NCBI GenBank assembly: GCA_965116965.1
Contig: OZ220743.1
Location: 3,968,001 to 4,032,000, forward strand
DNA length: 64,000 nt
Source of the DNA: Aldehydirespirator sp965116965
Lineage (GTDB): Bacteria > Actinomycetota > Acidimicrobiia > Acidimicrobiales > Aldehydirespiratoraceae
Reading direction: 5' to 3'
The position numbers and the translations under genes were made by a program. The notes under the pieces are model-generated. The model saw only the letters and a program-made list of their open reading frames with translations, ran no database searches and had not been told where the DNA came from. Positions within the stretch are counted from its first letter, which is position 1, and each line of letters opens with the position of its first letter. Shown here piece after piece: positions 46,586-55,990 of this stretch.

Positions 46586-47302
46586 TGTATGCGGTCAGCG
46601 CAGAGCCTCGAACCACTCCCACGAAACTGAGGGGCCCCGACACCATCGTGGGGACGACCTCGGCGGCCGCCGCCCGCTCTGAGTCTCAGCGAAGACGCTG
46701 ACCTCCGCGTTTCCCAATCCGCGCCGCCCCCTTACCCGGGCCTGCGGCACGAGCAGCGGGCCGCTCCCCTATACGAACAGAGCACCGGTTCGGATCGCTC
46801 CACTGGGCTCCCGAAACTCGGCTCCGATTATGCGCTGGCCGGGTTCGCTCGGTTCGGGAGCGGATCCCTCCCATGGCTCGGATCAGCTTCCGACCAAACC
46901 TCGGGGACAGACCCCCAAGTCGCCTCGATCCGGTCAGTCTGCTCGGGGTCGGCGCTATCTGAGATCGGGTGGTTCGCAGTGGCTCGGGTCGGGCCCGACG
47001 AGCAAGAAACATCAAGCCCCATAGGGCTCGACGCGTCCAGGCCGGCCAGCTTGCACCCGGATCGGATCAGCTGAACTCGGTGCCTCGGACGGTTCACACC
47101 ACGGTTCGGATCTGTGTCAGATCCGCTCGCGTCATGCAGGTGGCGTGCGCGGCTCAGGCCCGGACCCTGACCGGACCCTCGGTCCGGCGCAGGCCTTCGA
47201 CCAACTCGGTCGCCCGCGTAAGAGCCCGGTCGAGTCGGCCCGGACGGCTCCCAGACCTCCCTCGACTCGATAACCCCGCGCTCAGGCTCGACGCGTGCTC
47301 CC
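46586..47302. other. 717-bp GC-rich stretch without a supported gene
   Basis: Several frames stay open through chance lack of stops in GC-rich sequence, but none has a start context, motif or coding-like composition I can support. It leads directly into the tandem arrays. Confidence 0.45.
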
Positions 47303-47745
47303 CGGTCGGGTCGATCTCTCGCGTGGTCCCCCGGTGGGCTTCGCGTCGGCCCGGTCGGGTCGATCTCTCGCGTGGTCCCCCGGTGGGCTTCGCGTCGGCC
47401 CGGTCGGGTCGATCTCTCGCGTGGTCCCCCGGTGGGCTTCGCGTCGGCCCGGTCGGGTCGATCTCTCGCGTGGTCCCCCGGTGGGCTTCGCGTCGGCCCG
47501 GTCGGGTCGATCTCTCGCGTGGTCCCCCGGTGGGCTTCGCGTCGGCCCGGTCGGGTCGATCTCTCGCGTGGTCCCCCGGTGGGCTTCGCGTCGGCCCGGT
47601 CGGGTCGATCTCTCGCGTGGTCCCCCGGTGGGCTTCGCGTCGGCCCGGTCGGGTCGATCTCTCGCGTGGTCCCCCGGTGGGCTTCGCGTCGGCCCGGTCG
47701 GGTCAGTGTCCCGCGTGGTCCCCCGGTGGCCTGGCCCATGTCGGC
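47303..47745. repeat. 49-bp tandem repeat, eight near-identical copies plus one diverged
   Basis: The marker TCGATCTCTC recurs at 47311, 47360, 47409, 47458, 47507, 47556, 47605 and 47654, exactly 49 bp apart, and a ninth variant follows at 47703. Copies are almost identical, so expansion is recent. Because 49 is not a multiple of three, each frame cycles through all three readings; the long open frames here are a by-product of the stop-free unit. Confidence 0.9.
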
Positions 47746-47974
47746 TCGATGCTGATGGCCCGACACAACGGCCCGGTCGGCTCGGCTCGAAGGGCTCCGT
47801 TCCGGCTCCCGTCGGCTTCCGCTCCGCGTCGGCTCTCGCTCCGCTTGCTCCCCACCGACTAGCGCCCGCCGGGAGTCCCTTTCGTGTCGGCTTGGGGCTG
47901 TCCGAATTGCGTGGTGCCTCATTGTTCCGGCTCCCGGACTCGTTCCGGCTTCCGGCTTCGCGTGCCTATCGGCC

Positions 47975-49060
47975 CGGCTCCGGGTCCTGTCGGCTCCCGG
48001 CCCGCTCCCGGTCCGGCTCCGGGCTCCGGGTCCTGTCGGCTTCCGGCCCGCTCCCGGTCCGGCTCCCGGCTCCGGCTCCTGTCGGCTCCCGGCCCGCTCC
48101 CGGTCCGGCTCTCGGCTCCGGGTCCTGTCGGCTCCCGGCCCGCTCCCGGTCCGGCTCCCGGCTCCGGCTCCTGTCGGCTCCCGGCCCGCTCCCGGTCCGG
48201 CTCCCGGCTCCGGCTCCTGTCGGCTCCCGGCCCGCTCCCGGTCCGGCTCCCGGCTCCGGCTCCTGTCGGCTCCCGGCCCGCTCCCGGTCCGGCTCTCGGC
48301 TCCGGCTCCTGTCGGCTCCCGGCCCGCTCCCGGTCCGGCTCCCGGCTCCGGCTCCTGTCGGCTCCCGGCCCGCTCCCGGTCCGGCTCTCGGCTCCGGGTT
48401 CTGTCGGCTTCCGGCCCGCTCCCGGTCCGGCTCCCGGCTCCGGCTCCGGGCTCCGGGCTCTGTCGGCTCCCGGCCCGCTCCCGGTCCGGCTCCCGGCTCC
48501 GGCTCCTGTCGGCTCCCGGCCCGCTCCCGGTCCGGCTCCCGGCTCCGGGTCCTGTCGGCTTCCGGCCCGCTCCCGGTCCGGCTCTCGGCTCCGGCTCCGG
48601 GCTCCGGGCTCTGTCGGCTCCCGGCCCGCTCCCGGTCCGGCTCCCGGCTCCGGCTCCTGTCGGCTCCCGGCCCGCTCCCGGTCCGGCTCCCGGCTCCGGG
48701 TCCTGTCGGCTCCCGGCCCGGCTCCCGGTCCGGCTCTCGGCTCCGGCTCCTGTCGGCTCCCGGCCCGCTCCCGGTCCGGCTCCCGGCTCCGGGTCCTGTC
48801 GGCTCCCGGCCCGCTCCCGGTCCGGCTCTCGGCTCCGGGTCCTGTCGGCTCCCGGCCCGCTCCCGGTCCGGCTCTCGGCTCCGGGTCCTGTCGGCTCCCG
48901 GCCCGCTCCCGGTCCGGCTCCGGGCTCCGGGCTCCGGGCTCCGGCTCTCGGCTCCGGGTCCTGTCGGCTCCCGGCCCGCTCCCGGTCCGGCTCACGACGG
49001 TCCGGCTCTCGGCTCCGGGTCCTGTCGGCTCCCGGCCCGTCACCCCGGCCCGCTCCCCGG
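47975..49060. repeat. 46-bp tandem repeat, about 23 imperfect copies
   Basis: CCTGTCGGCT recurs at 47986, 48032, 48078 and onward every 46 bp, with some units replaced by longer or shorter CTCCGGG-rich variants. The unit is about 80% G+C (made of CCCGGCCCGCTCCCGGTCCG-type sequence). Its length is not a multiple of three. The array is older and less uniform than the 49-bp one, 230 bp away. Confidence 0.85.
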
Positions 49061-49295
49061 TCCGGCTCTCGGCTCCCGGCCCGGCTCACGACGGTCCGGC
49101 TGACCACCACCACGGTCCGGCATCGTCAACAGTACAGAAACAAACAACCCGACAACCCGACCACACAACCCGAACGAACGGACAGCACACAAAACCGAAC
49201 GGAACCCAAAACCGCCGCGGCGAGGACCGTACATGCGGATCGTCGAACCCGGGAACCGGACCCGATCCGGGACAGAAAACCTGTACCGGATCGGG

Positions 49296-49565
49296 GCGCT
49301 CCGCTGGGAGGGGGCGCTCCGCTGGGAGGGGGCGCTCCGCTGGGAGGGGGCGCTCCGCTGGGAGGGGGCGCTCCGCTGGGAGGGGGCGCTCCGCTGGGAG
49401 GGGGCGCTCCGCTGGGAGGGGGCGCTCCGCTGGGAGGGGGCGCTCCGCTGGGAGGGGGCGCTCCGCTGGGAGGGGGCGCTCCGCTGGGAGGGGGCGCTCC
49501 GCTGGGAGGGGGCGCTCCGCTGGGAGGGGGCGCTCCGCTGGGAGGGGGCGCTCCGCTGGGAGGGG
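49296..49565. repeat. 18-bp perfect tandem repeat, 15 copies
   Basis: GCGCTCCGCTGGGAGGGG repeated 15 times without a mismatch over 270 bp. It would encode ALRWEG hexads on the plus strand or PSGAPP on the minus strand, but there is no supported gene around it. There are no spacers, so it is not CRISPR. A perfect array like this is prone to copy-number change. Confidence 0.9.
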
Positions 49566-50144
49566 GCTTGCTGTGTGTGTCCCGGCCGGGATTGCTTGTC
49601 TTGGGCCAGGTTGCCGGGGATGGCTGCGGACCTGGAGCAGGGTCGACAGCGAGCCCGCCGGCCTGTGGGGCTGCGGGCAGGCTGCTTGTTGCTGGCTGCT
49701 TGCTGCTGGGGGGCGTCGCCGGTCGTTGCGTGGGGCTGTTGGTCGCGTCCCGGCCGTAGGGGCGTGTTGGGGCCAGGTTGCCGGGGACGGCTGCGGCCTG
49801 AGCAGGGTTCAGCGAGAGCCCGCGGCCGGTGTCGGCTGCGGGTGGCTCACTGGGGGCCTCGCGGCTCTGGAGGGGCCTTGGCCGCGACGGCTGGGCCAGG
49901 TTGCCGAGGACGGCTGCGGACCCGGAGCAGGGCGTGCCGCAGGGCCGGGCAGGGCTGCTCGGCATCTAGCAGGGTGCTGCGCGCTGTCCGCGGGCTGCTC
50001 TGTGCTGGCCGCAGGCTGCTGGAGGCTGGCGAAGCGGCCGGGCTCGTCGGCGCTGTTGCGCTGGTCGGGAGGGCGGGCCACCGAGCGCCTCGGGCTGCGG
50101 ATCGGTGTGGTTCTCCGGTCCGGAGGCCTTGTGCGGGGGTGGGG
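49566..50144. repeat. GC-rich stretch with three dispersed ~38-bp repeats
   Basis: GGCCAGGTTGCCGGGGA with GGCTGCGGACCTGGAGCAGGG-like continuation occurs at about 49603, 49777 and 49899. No gene is supported in between; the sequence looks like decayed repeat-derived DNA. Confidence 0.55.
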
Positions 50145-50654
50145 TCACGGTTTGGCGCGCGCCCGTTTTGGTCTTTTATTCTGCGCAGCTTCGATTTCGG
50201 TGAGGTAGAACTCGAGGAGGGCGCTGACGCTGGAGGAGACGGACCAGGCTCGTCTTTGGGCGATTCTTTGGAGTCTTCTGTGCTCGGTGTCGGTGAGTCC
50301 GACGACTATGACTTGGCGGCCTGGGAGGTCGTTGCGGGGGGTGTGGGCGATTTCGTCGGCGTAGCGTTCTGCGGCCATGACGATGAGGTCGGCTCGCTTC
50401 ATGCCGCTTGCTTTGATGCAGGTGACGAGGTCGGGGTGTAGGCAGAAGGCTCGCTTCTTGCGTTTGGTGTTGCGTGGGTTCGGGGCGGTGGTCGGGGCGG
50501 TGTGTTGGCCGGAGAGGATCTCGCTGTGTCCGACGACGCGGCCTCGGCCTCCGCGGCCGCGTTCGCGGTGTTGGGGTGTGGCTGGGGTGTCTGCGGGTGG
50601 TGGGGGTGGGGGCGCGTTGGGGTCGGCGGGGTCAGGTGCGGGTGGTTTGGCCAT
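50145..50654 (-). CDS. Small basic protein beside ParA, possible plasmid-partition or mobilisation protein (169 aa)
   Basis: ATG at 50654. The first 60 residues are Pro/Gly-rich (MAKPPAPDPADPNAPPPPPP). From 75 on: RKKRAFCLHPDLVTCIKASG, then MKRADLIVMAAERYADEI and VIVVGLTDTEHRRLQRIAQR, followed by SVSALLEFYLTEIEAAQNKRPK. The C-terminal half resembles ribbon-helix-helix or MobC-like small DNA-binding proteins of plasmids. It starts 11 bp after the stop of the ParA pseudogene on the same strand, the position of a ParB-type partner. The reading frame is intact, unlike its neighbour. Its function cannot be named from sequence alone. Confidence 0.6.
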   Translation of the reverse strand: MAKPPAPDPADPNAPPPPPPADTPATPQHRERGRGGRGRVVGHSEILSGQHTAPTTAPNPRNTKRKKRAFCLHPDLVTCIKASGMKRADLIVMAAERYADEIAHTPRNDLPGRQVIVVGLTDTEHRRLQRIAQRRAWSVSSSVSALLEFYLTEIEAAQNKRPKRARAKP

Positions 50655-50665
50655 GGAGCCGGGGC

Positions 50666-51550
50666 TCAGCTGTCGCTGGCGATGCGTTCGATGTCGGCGA
50701 TGCGGTCGTTGACCTCTTTGGCGAGCTCGCGGAACTCCGCTACAACGTCGGGCAGGTTGCGGGCGACGCTGATGCGTTCTGCGATCATGTCGCCTACGGA
50801 TTTGGTGTCGGCGCGCTCGAGGTACTCGTGGATGAGTTTGCCTTGTTCGAGGGCGCCTCTTGTGGGCGTTGGGGCGTTGCGGATGATGGTGTGGAAGGGT
50901 CCGGCGGCTCCGCCGACGATGCGGCGGACTTGTTCGTAGGCCTGGTAGCGCGAGCGGAGTGCTGCGGCTCCGATCTTGTGGAGGGGACGACGCCGAGCAG
51001 CACGATTTGGGAGTGTGAGGCTTCGAGGTCGTCTCTGTGGACTCTGAGGCCTCGAGGTCGTGTGGGTGATCGGTTGCGGCGACGATGAGGTAGGCGCCGA
51101 CCTGTAGGGCGACGGTGGGGATCATGGAGGCTCCGCCGACAGTGGGAGGTCTATGACGATGCGGTCCTAGCGGCCGATGACCGCCTCGAAGGCGTCGGCG
51201 AACTCTTGTGGGGCCTAGGGCTCGGTTACGAGGGCTTGGGCGAAACGGGTGATCTCGCGTCCGGCGACTACGACATCGAGTCGTTCTTTGGCTGCGACGA
51301 CCTTGAGTGGGTCGCCTCAGGTGACTGCTTCTACGAAGTGTCGGCCGTGTCCGTGGCAGACGGGGCTGAAGCCCATTGCGAGGGTCGCGTTGGCTTGTGC
51401 GTCGGCGTCTACGAGCAGGACACGCAGGCCGTGTTCTGCGGCCCAGAGCCCTGAAAGTGCTGTCGCGAGGGCGGCCTTGCCTACGCCGCCTTTTCCGACC
51501 CCGACAACGAGGCTCTTGGGTATCCGCTCATCAGTGGTCCTCCATGGGGA
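50666..51550 (-). pseudogene. parA: ParA-type partition ATPase pseudogene
   Basis: The reading gives VVGVGKGGVGKAALATALSG (deviant Walker A, where the residue after GK should be T/S), LLVDADAQANAT, then ADAFEAVIGR and DRIVIDLP, and in another frame LLGVVP, ALRSRYQAYEQVRRIVGG, then DMIAERISVARNLPDVVAEF. TGA and two TAG codons interrupt the first half and at least one frameshift separates the second. The lesion pattern rules out function. It shows that the region derived from a replicon or integrative element with a partition system. Confidence 0.8.
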
Positions 51551-51559
51551 TCATGACAC

Positions 51560-51753
51560 AGAATTATTGCCGTCTTATGCCGTTCCTATAACCCTCTTAT
51601 TGCTTTTGATATAGGTTGGCGCGAAGTTGGCTATAAGAATGTCCTAGTTCGGCAATAGGACTCTTGGCTATAGCACATCTGTGGTTAATGTCCGTGTTCG
51701 GCGGGGAGGGGTCGCGCCGGGGGTCTGGGGCTGCCGCGGGGCGCGACATTGTC
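51560..51753. promoter_or_regulatory. AT-rich leader and hairpin upstream of the ParA pseudogene
   Basis: GTCCTA (51641-51646) and TAGGAC (51656-51661) form a short stem. TTGGCTATA occurs on both sides (51627 and 51665). CTATAAG and CCTATAAC provide -10-like elements. Probably the old par promoter/operator region. GCGACATTGTCGC at 51742 is a near-perfect inverted repeat. Confidence 0.45.
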
Positions 51754-51869
51754 GCGACACAAGCGCGCGATAGCTGTGACATTTCCGCGACATCGCTGCG
51801 GTGCTCGGGGGTGTGACAACAGCGCGACACAAGCGCGCGATAACTGTGACATTTCCGCGACATCGCTGC
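51754..51869. repeat. 46-bp direct repeat pair with inverted TGTCGCG motifs (parS-like)
   Basis: GCGACACAAGCGCGCGATAG and the following 26 bases recur at 51754-51799 and 51824-51869 with one mismatch. Both contain CGCGACA and its complement TGTCGCG in several orientations. Position upstream of a parA remnant and the repeat structure resemble a partition centromere. Confidence 0.5.
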
Positions 51870-52969
51870 CATGGGCGCCAAAGTGGTGTCTGGGGCGTCG
51901 CCGGGCGGCGTCGGCGCGGCTGTCGCGGGCCGGGCGCGAGCCGGTTCGCAGTCAAGGTTTCGGCGGGACTCTCGATGGGGCCGCACTGGGGGGTAGCCGG
52001 CTGGCGGCGCCGGCGCGGCGGCGGAGGGTCTGGGGGGCGGCGGGTCGGCGCGGCGCGGCTCTCGACGCCGGCTGCAGGGCGCTGCCGGGCGGGGTCTTTG
52101 GGGCTTCGACCGCCTCGGGGAGCGGCGCCGATGCCCGGCGGAGCGCGGGGCGGGGTCCGCGGGCTCGACACGGGCCGCCGTCGGCGGCTCGACGCGGCTG
52201 GGCGCCTCGACGCGGCCCGGTGTGGGCGGGCTGCGGGCTCGACGCGGCCGGGAGCTCGACGCGGCCGGGGAGCTCGACGCGGCCCGGTGTGGGCAGTCCG
52301 GCGGCGGGTTGGGGGCTCGACGCGACCCGGTGTGGGCGGCTCGACGCGGCCGGGAGCTCGACGCGGCCGGGAGCTCGACGCGACCCGGTGCTCGACGCGG
52401 CCGGGGAGCTCGACGCGGCCCGGTGTGGGCAGTCCGGCGGCGGGTTGGGGGCTCGACGCGACCCGGTGCTCGACGCGGCCGGGAGCTCGACGCGGCCCGG
52501 TGTGGGCGGTCCGGCGGCGGGTTGGGGGCTCGACGCGGCCCGGTGTGGGCGGGCTGCGGGCTCGACACTGCCCGGGCTCGACACGGCCGAGCGTCGGCGC
52601 CTCGGCGCCGGGTGTGGGCGCCTCAAGGGGTTTGACGCGGCTCGGGCTTGACGTGGCTGCGGGGCGGCGCGGCCGGTAGGGCTCGACGCAGCTGCGGGGC
52701 GGCGGATCGGCAACAAAGGCTCGTCCTCGCGGCGGGCGCGGTCTCGGCGCGGCGCGGGCTGGGCGCGGCCCGAGCGGGCGGATCAATCAGGAGCCCCGAC
52801 GCGGGCCGAACGGGCCGGGGGCGGCTGCGGGTCCGGCCCGGCGAGGGGCTCCGCAACAGCCCCGTGCATCGCCGCTACGGCGCGCCGCTGCGAGGGCGCT
52901 GAGAGCGGCTCCGGCGACCCGCCGCGAGCGGCCCGCGGGCTGCAGCCAGCCAGCGGCGCCTACTTTGAC
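51870..52969. repeat. Degenerate CTCGACGCGGCCCGG-type repeats
   Basis: From about 52180 to 52640 the phrase CTCGACGCGGCC with CGGTGTGGGC recurs more than ten times at irregular spacing, with GGCGGCGGGTTGGGG spacers. All three frames remain open through it, but I see no gene. Flanks (51870-52180, 52640-52969) are very GC-rich and unassigned. Confidence 0.6.
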
Positions 52970-53297
52970 GCGAAAATCCGAATCGGGGGTCCCGGGGAGC
53001 CGGAACTCGGGGCCGCCGATTTTCGCGTCGAGTGCTTCGATCAAAAAAGCCGGAGCCTCCAGAACTCGACGCGAAAATCCGAATCGGGGGTCCAGAACGA
53101 TCAAAAAATCGGATTCGGGGCTCCGGAATCGACGCGAAAATCGGTTTCGGGGCCTTCGCGGGCCTCCCGCCGGGCGCGGCGCGAGAGCCTCTCGCGATCG
53201 ACGCGGAAATAGGTGCGGAGCCTCCGCGGGGCCTCCCATCGGTGCTCGCCGCGAGAGGCTTTTCCGATCGACGCGAAAATCATTTTCGCGTCGATCG
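52970..53297. repeat. Dispersed TCGACGCGAAAAT palindrome family
   Basis: (T)CGACGCGAAAAT or its complement occurs about seven times between 52970 and 53297. At 53265-53297 two 16-bp arms (CGATCGACGCGAAAAT and its exact complement) face each other across a single base, a perfect 33-bp hairpin. Surrounding copies lie alone and are partly degenerate. It looks like a REP-type or binding-site family, not coding. Confidence 0.75.
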
Positions 53298-54267
53298 AAA
53301 AGGCCCTTCCACACCCGCGTCACCCATGGGCACACGTCCACGAGCACCGGTGCGGCCCTGGGCATCGGAGGTGACGGTGAGCATCGGGGCTTGCGTTCGC
53401 GAGTGCGAGAAGTTGGTCAAGATCCCCGACCCCATCGAAAGGACATCCCCGACATCGGTCTGCAGGGGATCGCTGACTCGGCCCGGTACCGCCTCGGTGT
53501 GGTCAACGTGCTGGTTCGAAACGCGGGGGCGGCTTGGCCACGGCGTTGGCTCGCGGCCTCATCGAACAGGCCGCCTGTTGGGACTGGGCGCTCGCGACCG
53601 GTGCCGGTGTGGACCACCCCGACCAGTGGGCCACCGCCTCGAAGTCGACGGCCTGCCGAGAGCTGGCCCGAGATGCCGATGACGAGACCTGGCTCGCAAT
53701 GGCTGCTCCCGACAGGTGTATCCGTCGCCTCGTCGGCGGGTCCCGCCCAACCCGACAACGCCGGCGACGCGGTTCGCCGTATCGGCCCAGGCCTGCACGG
53801 CGCGGGCTCAGCCCGCTCGGGTTCGCTGGGCTGACGTCGGCGTACCGGATCCTCGACGTGCCCGCCCACAGCCACCACCTCGGCGCAGTCATCTTGGCCG
53901 AGCAACTCGATCCGGAACTCCCGGACCGTCTCGCCGCGGTCGCCACCCAGCTGGGCGCCGCCGGTACGACGGCGGCGACGTTCGCTGTGGCCGATGACAC
54001 CGTCACGTCGCGACGCGGCGACCACACGGTTCGAGGTCGTGGCACCACAGGTGAGTGCGATCCACGGGGCTACCGGCCCAAAACATCACCTCCACAGCGC
54101 CGCCCGCCGCACTCCAGGCAGACGCGACCGGTGACTGTTGCGTCATCGATCAGCCGCATGCCGCCGGCCACGCCTGACATGACCGAACTCGGACTGAAGT
54201 TCCTGCAGCCGTCGACGGCCTCACCCGCGTCGCGGCGTCCGCAGAGAGGTCGAGGCCGAAGACCTCT
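53298..54267. other. 970 bp without a recognised gene
   Basis: GC-rich sequence with open frames on both strands. Around 53830-54000 the plus strand gives HSHHLGAVILAEQLDPELPD and AGTTAATFAVADDTV, which look protein-like, but there is no supportable start or complete frame. Likely a decayed gene of unknown type. Confidence 0.35.
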
Positions 54268-54925
54268 GTGCGTGGATCGCACATCACAGGCTTCCGGCTC
54301 TCACTGTCGAACCTGCCGATCATGCGCGGAGCGCTGGAAGGGACTCTCGGCAAAGCGCTGTTGCCGATCAGCGCCCGGATGCTCTATGGGGACGGCGCCC
54401 GATCGCACTGGCTCCCCCACAGCGCCACCACCGCAACCAGGTGTGAGTCGCTGAAGGCGCTCGTCAACGACGGCGCGCAACGTCGAGATCGAATCGCCAC
54501 CAGCCTGCAGTCCGACAGCGTCCCAAGACCCATCATCGAGGAACTGCTCGGACCCGCCGTCAACACCCCACACTTCGACCCAGGAGAGCCGGGCCATGCC
54601 CACTCCGGGCGAGATGCTCCCACTCGCCTATCTAAACCCGTCAGGCATCGACTCGGCCCAGGCGATCTACGGCGTGCTGTCACAGTTCGTGCACGCCACA
54701 CCGATCTCGACCCTGCACCACAAGCGCGACACCTTCGCGTCGGTGTCGGCACCGATCTACGCGATCGCGCTGGAGGCCACAGCCCGAGGATTCGAACGCA
54801 TCGCGTCGATCACCCTCCCACTGGGAGGACTCAACCCCGAAGCCATCCAACCACCCCTCGAAGAACTCCAGCGACAAAGCGCCGAGATCGCATCCAGAGC
54901 CTTCATCTACCACTGCCTCAAATAG
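54268..54925 (+). pseudogene. Frameshifted gene of unknown function
   Basis: The first frame gives ARMLYGDGARSHWLPHSATT and SLKALVNDGAQRRDRIATSL, then PRPIIEELLGP. A second frame from 54596 gives GEMLPLAYLNPSGIDSAQAI, VLSQFVHATPISTLHHKRD and a helical tail ending FIYHCLK. The two parts are continuous in content, with a single frame change near 54590, and look like one helical protein. No family is recognised. The second frame could also be a free-standing gene of 109 aa starting at ATG 54596. Confidence 0.35.
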
Positions 54926-55478
54926 CGGCGCGGCAACAAACCGCAGGCAACACCTCGCCGCAATGTCGACAGCCGACACTGCACGACGCAGTCGACCACT
55001 TCGCCTGCCGTCGCCCCCCATGAACCTAACCGGCGATCCCCTCAGAGCAGATTGAGGGGTTCGCTAACGCTTAGCGGCCCAGACACCTAACACCAAGCTG
55101 CTGTAGGGGCCTTGGAGGGTGTTCCCGGCCTGTCTTGGAGGCATCGGGCAGCAGATTGCCGGGTCTAGGGATGCGGGGCTGTCCGCGGGGGTGTCGATGG
55201 GCGCGGCGAGGCTGACGGTGCGGGACCGCCAGCCTCAAGCAGCGTTGCCGAGGGTCGTTACGGGGGAGCTCGGGGCGGTGTGCGCGTGCCGGAGCCGGCG
55301 CTGGTGGCGCTGTCGGGCTCCTGGTCGGACGCCTCAGGGGTTTGGGGGGAGGCGTGCGCGGTGGGTGAAGGGCGGCCGTCGTGGGGGGCTTGGTGACGGC
55401 GCCGGTTCCTGCGTCGAGCGCTTTTTGTCGTCTTGTGTCGTCGGTGCTCTCGCCTCCGTTTGAATTCGGCGTTGAGCG
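54926..55478. other. 553 bp without a recognised gene
   Basis: Non-coding or decayed DNA between the frameshifted gene and the transposase fragment. No repeat or RNA is supported. Confidence 0.4.
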
Positions 55479-55920
55479 TCAGTTGCAGGTTCGCACCGCG
55501 GCGCTGATGGCCGCAGCGAGTGCGTGGGGGATGAGGCCGGGGGCGAGGCATGTGTCGTGCCGGAGGCCGTGACGGCGCTTGGCGTCGGCGTTGGTGCCCT
55601 CGACTGGGTTGCGGTAGCCCATCAACTGCTGGTGGGCGATGGTGGCAAAGGTCGGCTTCTGGAACTCGAACCGGGTGAGCTGCTCGGGGGTGGCGACCAC
55701 GTTGCCGTTGCAGCATCGCGTGGCGCCTTCCGGGATGTCCTCGTCGGGGACGAACAGCGCGGACTTGCGCCGTTTGGGGATCCCGAAGCGGGGGTTGTAG
55801 AGCTTGCCTGCGTGGAACGGACAGATCTGCTCCAGGGACCCGTCGTTGAGGGTGCGCTTGTCGTCCCACCGGTAGGGGGAGCCGTTGGGCGGCCAGGGCG
55901 GCGAGCTCCTCGCGGGAGCA
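55479..55920 (-). pseudogene. Transposase C-terminal fragment (DDE type)
   Basis: Minus strand reads GSPYRWDDKRTLNDGSLEQI, YNPRFGIPKRRKSALFVPDE, TRFEFQKPTFATIAHQQLMG, then YRNPVEGTNADAKRRHGLRH and a natural-looking stop after AAVRTCN. NPVEGTNADAK is typical of the third catalytic Glu region in DDE transposases. The N-terminal two-thirds with the catalytic Asp residues is missing. Confidence 0.65.
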
Positions 55921-55990
55921 GCTCTCCTCGCGCCTCAGGATGCGCAGGCAGCGCCGCGCACCAGTTAGCGCAATGGGATATGCTCAAGGT

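Noticed and set aside
46828..49113. Very long open frames on both strands across the tandem arrays
   Set aside because: Repeat units of 49 and 46 bp are not multiples of three and lack stop codons in any frame, so long open frames arise automatically; no start site, signal peptide or domain supports a gene.
49296..49565. CRISPR array
   Set aside because: Units are contiguous 18-bp perfect repeats with no spacers, and no cas gene is present.
50666..51550. In-frame TGA in parA decoded as selenocysteine
   Set aside because: Although tRNA-Sec is present, two TAG codons and a frameshift interrupt the same gene and no SECIS-like hairpin follows; it is a pseudogene.
53534..54454. 306-aa plus-strand reading
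   Set aside because: Long open frame in GC-rich DNA with patchy protein-like segments, no supported start and the homologous-looking stretches fall in different frames.
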